Part shown: in pieces, positions 6,900 to 14,109 of the stretch
Position numbering within the stretch: position 1 is the stretch's first letter
Layout: the number at the start of each line of letters is the position of its first letter
NCBI GenBank assembly: GCA_035546175.1
Contig: DASZWW010000113.1
Location: 1-17,249, forward strand
DNA: 17,249 bases
Direction: 5' to 3'
From: DASZFV01 sp035546175
GTDB taxonomy: Bacteria > Myxococcota_A > Polyangia > Fen-1088
Notes under the pieces: model-generated
Database searches by the model: none
What the model saw: only the letters and a program-made list of their open reading frames with translations
Told to the model about the DNA's origin: nothing
Position numbers and translations under genes: made by a program

Positions 6900-8444
6900 T
6901 CAGGTCGTCTCTGTATGAGACGCGCGCACGCTCGGCGCGAGCGAGCGCGCGCGCGCGGGCCACGGCTCGTCGCGGCTCGGCCAGGTCGAGAGCGGGGGCG
7001 CGCGCCGTCCGGCCTCGCCGCGGTACTCGCGCAGCCTGTAATGGACGGTGCGGGGCGACAGACCGAGGACGTGCGCCGTGCGGCTCGGGCTCTGTCCGCA
7101 CGCCTCGTAGGTCGCCAGGATGGCGTGCCGCTCGATCTCGCGGAAGCTCGCGCCGGGGATGACCGGCCGCCCGTCCGCCGTCGCGCCGCCGTCGACCGCA
7201 GGCTGCGGCGTGACGTCGGCCTCGCGCACCTCGGCCGGGAGGTCCTCGAGGCCGACGGTCCGGTCCTGCGACACGACGAGCAGGCGCTCCAGCACGTTCT
7301 CGAGCTCGCGGACGTTTCCGGGCCAGCCGTACTCCGCGAAGCGCTCGAGGATCTCCGGACCGATCCGGGGACGTGGAATTCCGAGCTCGAAGGAGAGGCG
7401 CCCGAGCACCTGCGACACGAGGAGCTCGATGTCGTCGCGGCGGTCCCGCAGCGGCGGCACCTGGATGACCATGACGTTGAGGCGATAGAAGAGGTCCGGG
7501 CGGAAGGCGCGCTCCGCGACCATCTGGCGCAGATCGCGGTTCGTGGCTGCGACGACGCGCACGTCCGTCGACACCGGCGTCGTGCCGCCCACGCGCTCGA
7601 ACTGCCGCTCCTGCAGCACGCGCAGGAGCTTGGCCTGCAGGGCCGGCGACGTCTCGCCGATCTCGTCGAGGAACAGCGTCCCGCCGTCGGCGATCTTGAA
7701 GAGACCCTCGCGCCGGCAGTGCGCGCCCGAGAACGCGCCCTTCTCGTGCCCGAACAGCGCGCTCTCCAGCAACGTCTCGGAGATCGCGGCGCAGTTCACG
7801 GCCACGAACGAGGCGCCCCGGCGCGGCGAGCCCTGATGGATGGCCTGCGCGATGCGCTCCTTGCCCGAGCCCGTCTCGCCCAGGATGAGCACGGTCGTGC
7901 GCGTGGGCGCGACGAGCGCGACGTCGCGGAGGACGGCGCGCATGGGCACGCTGCGCCCGACGAGGCCTTGCCCGTCCAGCGGTCGGACGCGCTCGGGCGT
8001 GCTCGGCCGCTGGCTCTGCGGCTGAGTCGAGTGCGCCTGCGCGATGCTCCGCAGGTTGTCGAGCAGCTCCTGCGAGGGCGCCGCGACCCCCGACGCGTCG
8101 AGCGCGACGGGCGCGTAGGCGTGCGCGCCGAGCTGCATGAGCTTGACGGCCTCGGCCACCGTCGGCTGATAGCTCATGACGAGCACGGGCAGCGCGGGCC
8201 GCGCGCGGCGGATGGCCTCGAACAGCGAGAGGGCCGAGGGCGCGCCCCGCCGCAGGAGCAGGACGACGCCCGCGAGCTCGCGCGTCTCGGCCGCCTCGAG
8301 CGCGGCGTCCTCGTCGGCGTCGGCCGCCTCGAAGCCGTGAGCGCGCAGCAGGCGCCCGTAGGCCCGCTGGAACAGCGAATCGCCGATGAGCAGGTACCTG
8401 AGCGGATCGTTGTTGAGCGCGGCTCGGAGCTCCACGGGGAACAC
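6900..8444 (-). CDS. sigma-54-dependent transcriptional activator with a degenerate receiver domain
   Basis: A 514-residue NtrC-family enhancer-binding protein. Residues 16-115 look like a receiver fold (YLLIGDS at 17-23, VLVMSYQ at 87-93) but lack the phospho-acceptor Asp (VVLLLRRGAPS at 60-70) and the conserved Lys (YAPV in place of YKPV). The AAA+ domain has Walker A GETGSGKE (189-196), GAFSGA (236-241) where GAFTGA is usual, Walker B GGTLFLDE (254-261), VVAATNRDL, and the arginine finger region FRPDLFYRLN. A Fis-type helix-turn-helix lies at about 433-474 (SRTAHVLGLSPRTVHYRL), followed by a 40-residue Pro/Arg-rich tail. Such proteins bind upstream sites and open sigma-54 promoters. The start used is the GTG at 8444; a second GTG three codons in is possible. 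Divergence from the glycosyltransferase operon, whose upstream region has a -24/-12 motif, suggests its target. Confidence 0.93.
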   Translation of the reverse strand: MFPVELRAALNNDPLRYLLIGDSLFQRAYGRLLRAHGFEAADADEDAALEAAETRELAGVVLLLRRGAPSALSLFEAIRRARPALPVLVMSYQPTVAEAVKLMQLGAHAYAPVALDASGVAAPSQELLDNLRSIAQAHSTQPQSQRPSTPERVRPLDGQGLVGRSVPMRAVLRDVALVAPTRTTVLILGETGSGKERIAQAIHQGSPRRGASFVAVNCAAISETLLESALFGHEKGAFSGAHCRREGLFKIADGGTLFLDEIGETSPALQAKLLRVLQERQFERVGGTTPVSTDVRVVAATNRDLRQMVAERAFRPDLFYRLNVMVIQVPPLRDRRDDIELLVSQVLGRLSFELGIPRPRIGPEILERFAEYGWPGNVRELENVLERLLVVSQDRTVGLEDLPAEVREADVTPQPAVDGGATADGRPVIPGASFREIERHAILATYEACGQSPSRTAHVLGLSPRTVHYRLREYRGEAGRRAPPLSTWPSRDEPWPARARSLAPSVRASHTETT

Positions 8445-8464
8445 CTCGGTTCGTTGTCCTGCTC

Positions 8465-8492
8465 GTTATAGGCACGAACCGCCGCTTCGAAA
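8465..8492 (-). promoter_or_regulatory. weak housekeeping-type promoter candidate for the activator gene
   Basis: The minus strand carries TTTCGA (8492-8487), 16 nt, then TATAAC (8470-8465). The start of transcription would fall about 14 nt before the GTG at 8444. The -10 match is good and the -35 is poor. Confidence 0.25.
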
Positions 8493-8577
8493 GGTGTGGC
8501 CCGACACTCTTTGCCCCTGACGGAGATCCCTCGTCGGGAATTGTCCTGACCCGGGCCGACCGACGCGAACGCAGCGC

Positions 8578-8595
8578 GTGCAGAACCGCCTGCAC
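8578..8595. promoter_or_regulatory. inverted repeat GTGCAG-N6-CTGCAC, candidate activator-binding site
   Basis: A perfect 6-bp dyad separated by 6 nt. Another TGCAG follows at 8599. It lies 53-70 nt upstream of the -24 element of the glycosyltransferase operon, a usual place for sites bound by the Fis-type domain of sigma-54 activators. The TGCA-centred halves resemble the NtrC type of site. A GTGCAG is found at nearly the same distance upstream of the facing glycan operon (15169-15164, minus strand). Confidence 0.4.
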
Positions 8596-8646
8596 CGAAT
8601 GCAGCGCGGCGCGGGCCGCACGCCCGTTCCGGCGCGAGCCGCCGTT

Positions 8647-8662
8647 CGGCACGGGCGCTGCA
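8647..8662 (+). promoter_or_regulatory. sigma-54 (-24/-12) promoter candidate for the glycosyltransferase operon
   Basis: The sequence C-GGCACG-GGCG-CTGCA matches TGGCACG-N4-TTGC(A/T) except for the first base and one T, with the invariant GG and GC exactly 10 nt apart. Transcription would start about 3 nt before the ATG at 8676, implying an almost leaderless mRNA. This fits the absence of a Shine-Dalgarno there. The same core, GTTYGGYACGG-N4-TGC, occurs before the opposing glycan operon. Confidence 0.5.
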
Positions 8663-8675
8663 AACGCGAACCGGC

Positions 8676-9812
8676 ATGCCGGGCTGGCCCACACGCGTCC
8701 TCATCGCCGCCGAAGCCGGCGGCGGCGGGCTCACGCACGATCTGGATCTGGCGCGCGGCCTGCGCGCGCGCGGCGTCGAGGTCGTGCTCGCGGCGCCCGG
8801 AGCCGAGCCGACGGCGCTCGAGCGCGCCACCGCCGAGGCGCTGGGGGTGTGGCTCGAGCACGCGCCGCTCTCGCTCGAGTGGATCGGCGACGGGTGGCGG
8901 GACGGCGCCGCGGCCTCCGCGTGGCTCGCCGAGCTCGAGAGCCGCCACCGCTGCGACCTCGTGCACCTCGACGGCGTCGCGCTCGCGCCCGCGCGGGTCT
9001 CGAGCGGCAAGATCGTCGCGGTGCGCGCCTGCGCGCTCTCCTGGTGGGAGAGCGTGCGCGGCGAGCCAGCCCCGCCCGAGTGGGGCCGCTACCAGACGGC
9101 CGTGAGCGAGGGGCTCGCCTCGGCCAGCCACGTCGTCTCGCCGACGCGCTGGATGCGCCAGACGGTCGAGCGGCACTACGGCGCGCCCGCGCGCTCGTCG
9201 GTGATCCACGACGCCCGCCCCCCCGGCAGCTTCGAGCCCACGGGCAAGCAACCTTTCGTGCTGGGCGCGGGCCGCGTCTGGGACGAGGCGAAGAACCTGC
9301 CCTCGCTGGCGCGCGCCGGGCGCTCGCTGCCGTGGCCCGTCAAGATCGCGGGGCCCATCGCGCCCGCGGCCGCCGGCGCCGCCGCGAGCCTCGACGCCTT
9401 CGAGGGCGTCGATCTGCTGGGCGCGCTCTCCACCACCGAGCTCGCCGATCTCTACGCGCGCGCGTCGATCTTCGCGGCGCCCGCGCGCTACGACCCGTCG
9501 GGGCTCTCCGTGCTCGAGGCGGCGCTGTCCGGCTGCGCGCTCGTGCTCGGCGACATCCCCAGCCTGCGCGAGCTGTGGGACGACGCCGCGGTGTTCGTGC
9601 CCCCCGAGGAGATCGACGGCCTCTCGGCCTGCCTGCACGACCTCGTGCGCCACCCGGAGCTGCGGCACGAGATGGGCGTCGAGGCGCAGGCGCGCGCCGC
9701 CGCCTACCGCTTCGACGACATGGTCGACGCCTACCTGCGCGTCTACGCGACGGCCCTCGGCGCGCCGGCCTCGCCGTCCTCGCACGACCTCGCGACCGAG
9801 GCGCAGCCATGA
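8676..9812 (+). CDS. glycosyltransferase, GT4-like (GT-B fold)
   Basis: A 378-residue predicted cytoplasmic enzyme with two Rossmann-like halves. The N-terminal half (RVLIAAEAGGGGLTHDLDLA) resembles the acceptor-binding domain of GT4 enzymes, with the Gly-rich loop near the start. The C-terminal half has VLGAGRVWDEAKN at 195-207 and the nucleotide-sugar signature PARYDPSGLSVLEAALSGC at 269-287. The usual E-x7-E pair appears as Asp273 and Glu281. It should transfer a sugar from an activated donor onto a growing glycan; the sugar is not predictable. The only good start is the ATG at 8676, which lacks a Shine-Dalgarno. The next glycosyltransferase overlaps its stop by 4 nt (ATGA). Confidence 0.88.
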   Translation: MPGWPTRVLIAAEAGGGGLTHDLDLARGLRARGVEVVLAAPGAEPTALERATAEALGVWLEHAPLSLEWIGDGWRDGAAASAWLAELESRHRCDLVHLDGVALAPARVSSGKIVAVRACALSWWESVRGEPAPPEWGRYQTAVSEGLASASHVVSPTRWMRQTVERHYGAPARSSVIHDARPPGSFEPTGKQPFVLGAGRVWDEAKNLPSLARAGRSLPWPVKIAGPIAPAAAGAAASLDAFEGVDLLGALSTTELADLYARASIFAAPARYDPSGLSVLEAALSGCALVLGDIPSLRELWDDAAVFVPPEEIDGLSACLHDLVRHPELRHEMGVEAQARAAAYRFDDMVDAYLRVYATALGAPASPSSHDLATEAQP

Positions 9813-10969
9813 AGGCCGTCGTCTTCTGCCACTCGCTGACGTCGGACTTCGGCCACGGCGCGGCCCACTTCCTGCGCGGCGTCGTCGGCGAGCTGCAGGC
9901 GGCCGGCCACGCCGTCGACGTCTACGAGCCCGAGGAGGGCTGGAGCCGCAAGTGCCTGCTCGCCGACCAGGGCCATGCCGCGCTCGTCGCCTTCGCGACG
10001 CGCTTCCCCGCGCTGCGCTCGCGCCGCTACCGGCCCGGCGAGCCCAACCTCGACCGCGCGCTCGCGGGCGCTGACGTCGTGCTCGTCGACGAATGGACCG
10101 ACCCGGCGCTGGTCGCCGCGATCGGCGCGCATCGCGCGACGCGCGGCACGTACCGCCTGCTCCTTCACGACGGCCACCACCGCGCCCTCGCCGACCGCCC
10201 CGGCTGGGACGCCCTCGAGCTCCACTGCTACGACGCCGCCCTCGTGGGCGACGCCGCCCTCGCCGAGGCCTACGCCGGCCACCCGCGCTGCCCCCACGGC
10301 GTCCACCTGTGGCCCGGCGCCGCCGACCTGCGCGTCCTCGACCGCCGCGACCGCAGCGCCGGCTTCGAGCCCCCGCCCCTCTCCGACCTCGTCTGGATCG
10401 GCGACTTCCCCGATCACGAGGAGGAGATCCTCGAGGAGCTCCTCCTGCACCCCATCCGCAGCCTCAACCTGCGCGCGACGATCTACGGCGTCCGCTACCC
10501 CGCCCGGGCGCGCACGGCCCTCGCGCGCGCGGGCGCCGACTACCGCGGCTACCTCCCCGATCACGCGGTGCCGTGGGCCCTCGTGCGCGCGCGCGTGACG
10601 ATCGCGCTCCCGCGGCGCGCCGGCCCTCCGGGCGGCGGAGGCGCCGACGCCGCGCACGCGTCCGCCGCGCCGCCCGCGGCCGCCCCGCCGCCCAGCTACC
10701 CCTTCGCCGCCCTGGCCTGCGGCGTCCCCGTCGTCTCCGCGGCGCCCGACGACGGCGCCGCGCTCTTCGAGCCGGGCCGCGACTTCCTGCCCGCCCGCTC
10801 CGGCCGCGAGATGGCCGCGCAGATCGCGGCCCTCCTCGCCGACGCCGCGAAGGCGCGCGCGCTCGCGCTGCAAGGCCGCGCGACCGTGCTCGCGCGCCAC
10901 ACCTGCGCCCACCGCGTCGCCGCGCTGCTCGAGATCTTGCGGACGCTCGACGTGCGCGAGGCGGCCTAG
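9809..10969 (+). CDS. CgeB-like glycosyltransferase with a low-complexity insert
   Basis: A 386-residue GT-B type protein. The N-terminal half begins MKAVVFCHSLTSDFGHGAAHFLRGVV and contains DVVLVDEW. The C-terminal half has LVWIGDFPDHEEEILEELL, YRGYLPDHAVPWALVRARVTIALPRR and FAALACGVPVVSAAPDD, which match the CgeB/glyco_trans_1_2 pattern. Residues 271-296 are an insert made almost only of Gly, Ala and Pro, just before the donor-site segment FAALACG, where relatives usually have a short loop. The open frame extends upstream through the previous gene in a shadow frame. The ATG at 9809 is chosen because it overlaps that gene's TGA and has GAGGCG before it. Likely role: glycan assembly with its upstream partner. 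The acyltransferase gene follows after 46 bp. Confidence 0.85.
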   Translation: MKAVVFCHSLTSDFGHGAAHFLRGVVGELQAAGHAVDVYEPEEGWSRKCLLADQGHAALVAFATRFPALRSRRYRPGEPNLDRALAGADVVLVDEWTDPALVAAIGAHRATRGTYRLLLHDGHHRALADRPGWDALELHCYDAALVGDAALAEAYAGHPRCPHGVHLWPGAADLRVLDRRDRSAGFEPPPLSDLVWIGDFPDHEEEILEELLLHPIRSLNLRATIYGVRYPARARTALARAGADYRGYLPDHAVPWALVRARVTIALPRRAGPPGGGGADAAHASAAPPAAAPPPSYPFAALACGVPVVSAAPDDGAALFEPGRDFLPARSGREMAAQIAALLADAAKARALALQGRATVLARHTCAHRVAALLEILRTLDVREAA

Positions 10970-11015
10970 GCTTAGGGGATCTCCCGCCCCGGCGCGGGGC
11001 CGTTCATCGAGTAAG

Positions 11016-12167
11016 ATGAGCGGCCCGCCGATGAGTCAGCCGGCCGAAACACGCGCGATCGACGCCGGCGAGGTTGCCAGCCCGGCCCCCGCGCGCGCTG
11101 GGTGGCTGGGCGCCCTCCTGCGCCCGCCGCGCACGCTGGAGACGGCCCTGGCGGCCCGCCAGGACAACTTCCTGCTGCTGCGCTTCGTGGCGGCCAGCTT
11201 CGTGCTCTTCGGCCACAGCTACGTCCTGAGCGGCGCCCCGGACGCGCACGACTTCCTGGCGCGCGCCCAGCTCGGCGCCGGCGTGTATACCGGCTCGCTC
11301 GCCGTCGACATCTTCTTCGTCGTGAGCGGCTTCCTCATCACGGGGAGCTACCTCAACCAGGGGAACCTCGAGCGCTTCCTGCGCGCCCGCTTCTTCCGCC
11401 TCGTGCCGGCGTTCGCCGCGCTCCTCTTCGCGAGCGCGTTCGTGCTGGGGCCTCTCGTGACGAGCCTGCCCCTCCCCGACTACTTCACCGACCCCGCCAC
11501 CTACCACTACGTCACGAAGAACCTGCGCTTCGAGCCCGACCTTCAATACGTCCTGCCCGGCCTCTTCCAGCACAACCCCTACCACGACGTCACGAACGGC
11601 TCGATCTGGAGCCTCCCGGCCGAGGTCTGCATGTACCTGTGGGTGGCGGTGCTCGGCCTCGCCACGGTCCTCCGCCGGCGCCGGCTCGCCAACGCCCTGT
11701 TCGTCGTGCTCCTCGTCGTCGGCCTGCTCGTGCCCGAGGAGCTCCCCTTCATGCCGCTGCCCGTCTACGTGCGCCCGTGCGGGTTCTTCATGGCGGGGAT
11801 GTTCTGCTACCTCAACCGCGACCGGATTCCGATGCGCACCGACCTCTTCGCGGGGCTGATCGCGGCCTGCGCGCTCGCGCATCGGATCCCCGCGCTCGGG
11901 CCCGCCTTCCCGTGGGTGTTCGCGGCGACGATCGTCTACGGGGTCTTCTGGTTCGCCTACCAGCCGCGCCTCGGGTTCTACAACCGGTTCGGGGACTACT
12001 CGTACGGCGTCTTCCTGTGGGGCTTCCCCATGCAGCAGCTCGTCGTGCACCTGTTCGGAGGGCCGACCTCACCGGCCACGTGCTTCTGGCTGGGCTGGCT
12101 GCTGACGCTCGGGTGCGCGGTGGCCTCGTGGCACCTCGTGGAGAAGCCTGCCCTGCGCTGGAAGTGA
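11016..12167 (+). CDS. acyltransferase 3 family membrane protein (OafA/YrhL-like)
   Basis: A 383-residue integral membrane protein with about ten hydrophobic segments after a 45-residue soluble Pro/Ala-rich N-terminus. Family marks are LLRFVAASFVLFGHSYVLSG with the likely catalytic His67, SLAVDIFFVVSGFLITGSY at 94-112, RFFRLVPAF, SIWSLPAEV at 196-204, GDYSYGVFLWGFPMQQL, and the C-terminal HLVEKPALRW. Members O-acylate (often O-acetylate) extracellular or lipid-linked sugars, or export succinylated forms. Here it probably modifies the product of the two glycosyltransferases upstream, with which it lies in one direction. The start is uncertain: the ATG at 11016 (no clear ribosome site) or the ATG at 11031 five codons in. 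It converges on the nucleotidyltransferase gene. Confidence 0.92.
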   Translation: MSGPPMSQPAETRAIDAGEVASPAPARAGWLGALLRPPRTLETALAARQDNFLLLRFVAASFVLFGHSYVLSGAPDAHDFLARAQLGAGVYTGSLAVDIFFVVSGFLITGSYLNQGNLERFLRARFFRLVPAFAALLFASAFVLGPLVTSLPLPDYFTDPATYHYVTKNLRFEPDLQYVLPGLFQHNPYHDVTNGSIWSLPAEVCMYLWVAVLGLATVLRRRRLANALFVVLLVVGLLVPEELPFMPLPVYVRPCGFFMAGMFCYLNRDRIPMRTDLFAGLIAACALAHRIPALGPAFPWVFAATIVYGVFWFAYQPRLGFYNRFGDYSYGVFLWGFPMQQLVVHLFGGPTSPATCFWLGWLLTLGCAVASWHLVEKPALRWK

Positions 12168-12170
12168 CGA

Positions 12171-12198
12171 CCGCGCGTCGCGACCGCCGCGCGTCGCG
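12171..12198. repeat. 12-bp direct repeat between convergent glycan operons
   Basis: CCGCGCGTCGCG occurs twice (12171-12182 and 12187-12198) in the 44-bp space between two convergent stop codons. The self-complementary CGCGCG cores could pair into a 6-bp stem on either strand, so it may act as a two-way terminator, but no T-runs flank it. Confidence 0.4.
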
Positions 12199-12211
12199 GC
12201 CCCCCGCGCCC

Positions 12212-12988
12212 CTACGCGGTCCCCTCGATGGGCGAGCGCTCCGGCACCGAGGCCTCGAGCTCCGCCTCGGCGTGCAGGAGGCGCACGGCCTCTCGGTAGC
12301 CGTCGTGCGTGCCCACGTCGACGTAGGTGCGGCCCGAGCGGACGCCGACCGCGCGCCCGCTGTGGGCCAGGTACGCGTTGACGAGCGTTCCGAGCAGCAG
12401 GTCCACGCGGTCGCGCGCGTTCCACAGGCGCTCGAGCTCGCGGAGCGTCGCGCCGGGCGCGCGGAAGGCGCCCCAGACCCACGAGGTGGACGGGCGCGCG
12501 CTCTTGACGTCCACGGAGCGCACCTCGCCGCGCGGGTCGAGGAGGACGGCGTCGAAGAGCTCGGGGTGAGACACGGGGAACAGCGCGAACGACAGCACGC
12601 CGTCGGGCAGGTCGCGCAGGATGTGGGCCGGGAACCAGACGGTGTCGGGCAGGGCCACGATCGCGCTCTCGTCCTCGGTCATGAAGGGCAGCGCGCAGAA
12701 GATCGCGTCGCACAGGCCCGCGGGGCGCGGCTGCACGACGTAGCAGACGGGGACGCCGGAGACGCGGCCGCCGAAGTAGCTCATGATGTCGGTCTTGTCG
12801 GGGGCGACGATGAAGCACAGGCGCTGGGCGCCGCCGAGGATGAGGCGCTCGACGGCGTACTCGGCGACGGCGCGCGGGCGGGCCACGTGGTCCTCGATGC
12901 GCGCGCCCACGGGGAGCAGCTCCTTCGAGAACGCGAGGGGCTGCACGCGGCTGCCCGTGCCGGCCGCCGGGATGATGCCGATCGTCAC
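12212..12988 (-). CDS. sugar nucleotidyltransferase (GalU/RmlA-type fold)
   Basis: A 258-residue enzyme. The start TIGIIPAAGTGSRVQPL, followed by SKELLPVG with Lys22, is the nucleotide-binding signature of sugar-1-phosphate nucleotidyltransferases. LPDTVWFP places a metal/sugar Asp at 115, and VDVGTHDGY near residues 223-231 is the usual C-terminal Asp motif. The family makes NDP-sugars from NTP and a sugar 1-phosphate, giving donors to glycosyltransferases. Which sugar and base cannot be told. The GTG at 12988 overlaps the TGA of the glycosyltransferase upstream (GTGA) and has GGAGGC before it. The open frame runs on upstream only as a shadow. It is the last gene of the minus-strand glycan operon. 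Confidence 0.9.
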   Translation of the reverse strand: MTIGIIPAAGTGSRVQPLAFSKELLPVGARIEDHVARPRAVAEYAVERLILGGAQRLCFIVAPDKTDIMSYFGGRVSGVPVCYVVQPRPAGLCDAIFCALPFMTEDESAIVALPDTVWFPAHILRDLPDGVLSFALFPVSHPELFDAVLLDPRGEVRSVDVKSARPSTSWVWGAFRAPGATLRELERLWNARDRVDLLLGTLVNAYLAHSGRAVGVRSGRTYVDVGTHDGYREAVRLLHAEAELEASVPERSPIEGTA

Positions 12989-14109
12989 GGCGCCTCCGGC
13001 CCGACGCCCGCGCCGGCCATGCTGCTGACGGCGCGCGAGGCGCCGTTCTCCATGAGCCAGAGCAGCTCCGACGCGCGGTGCGCGGCGCTGTGCTCGTCGA
13101 GGACGCGCTGGCGCGCGCGCCGCCCGATGCGGCCGAGCTCCCCCTCTCCGAGCTCGATCGCGCCGATGACGTCGTCGACGGACCGCGCGAGCAGGATCTC
13201 GTCGCCGGGCGCGAAGAACGTCTCGATGCCCGACCAGATGTCCGAGACCACCGCCGTCTCGCACGCCGCCGCCTCGAAGAGCCGCAGCGTCGGGCAGTAC
13301 CCGAGCTTGGCCATCGAGGCGCGCGTGACGTTGAGCGTGAGCGGCGCGGCGCCGTAGAAGCGGCGGTGCTGCGTCGGATCGACGTGGCGCACGAACAGCG
13401 TGTTGGGCGTCCAGGGGAAGTCGTGCGGGTACCGCGCGCCGCCGATGAGGAAGACGCGATCCGGCAGCCGCCGCGCCGCCTCGACGAAGAGCGAGGCGAG
13501 CAGCCACTGTCGATCGGGCGCGTACGTGCCGAGGTAGGACAGCGCGACGTCGGCGCGCCGCGCGCCCGGCTCGGCGGCGTACTCGTCGGGGTCCACGCCG
13601 CCGTAGAGCGGCCACACCGGGTCGGCGCCGAAGCGCCGCGCCAGGAGATCGAGCGCCGGCCCGCCCGTGGCCGACAGGACGAGGTCGAAGCCGAGCATCC
13701 CGTCGCGCGGCAGGTAGGGCGCGGGCGGCCCGCCGGGGGCGCCCAGCGTCATGGGCGTGTCGAGGTCGTAGAAGATCGCGAAGCGCGCCCGGGCCCGCAC
13801 CAGGTCGGCGGCGGCGGGCCCGTCGGGGCAGAGCGAGGTCACGATGGCCGCGTCGGCGCCCAGCACGGCGGCGCGCGCCGTCCCCTCGACGGTGGTCCAG
13901 TCGTCGTAGAGCACGAGGTCGATGCCGGGGAACGTCACGCCGTCGCGCGCGTCGGCGAAGCGCGCCGCGTGCCGCTCGAAGAAGGTGATGCGCACCTTGA
14001 GCCGCGCCAGCGCGCGCGCGAGGCCCCGCCACAGCTTGGCGTGCGAGTTGCCCCACGACGAGCTCACGGTGAGCCCGAACACCGCGAGGTGGAGGCCGCG
14101 CGCGCTCAC
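12985..14109 (-). CDS. CgeB-like glycosyltransferase
   Basis: A 374-residue GT-B type protein of the CgeB (spore maturation protein) group. It has LAVFGLTVSSSWGNSHAKLW near the start, then ITFFERHAARF and FYDLDTPMTL, then WPLYGGVDPDEY in the middle. The donor-binding half has LSYLGTYAPDRQ, RHVDPTQHRRFYGAAPLTLN, RASMAKLGYCPTLRLFEAAAC and SDIWSGIETFFAPGDEI. CgeB of Bacillus acts in spore-surface glycan formation; homologues in Gram-negatives sit in polysaccharide clusters like this one. The GTG at 14109 overlaps the TGA of the HD gene (GTGA). The next gene also overlaps by 4 nt, so HD, glycosyltransferase and nucleotidyltransferase are translationally coupled. The longer open frame upstream is Arg-rich shadow. 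Confidence 0.9.
   Translation of the reverse strand: MSARGLHLAVFGLTVSSSWGNSHAKLWRGLARALARLKVRITFFERHAARFADARDGVTFPGIDLVLYDDWTTVEGTARAAVLGADAAIVTSLCPDGPAAADLVRARARFAIFYDLDTPMTLGAPGGPPAPYLPRDGMLGFDLVLSATGGPALDLLARRFGADPVWPLYGGVDPDEYAAEPGARRADVALSYLGTYAPDRQWLLASLFVEAARRLPDRVFLIGGARYPHDFPWTPNTLFVRHVDPTQHRRFYGAAPLTLNVTRASMAKLGYCPTLRLFEAAACETAVVSDIWSGIETFFAPGDEILLARSVDDVIGAIELGEGELGRIGRRARQRVLDEHSAAHRASELLWLMENGASRAVSSMAGAGVGPEAP

Noticed and set aside
6447..8471. 674-codon plus-strand open frame over the activator and holin-like genes
   Set aside because: Antisense to Walker A, Walker B and helix-turn-helix motifs; composition is Arg/Ala-rich.
8497..8514. Sigma-54-like TGG and TTGC pair upstream of the activator gene
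   Set aside because: GG and GC are 13 nt apart instead of 10, so it should not work as a -24/-12 promoter.
10986..11000. GCCCC-N5-GGGGC hairpin between the second glycosyltransferase and the acyltransferase
   Set aside because: The stem is only 5 bp with no T-run, and the genes run in one direction with a short gap, so a terminator is not supported.
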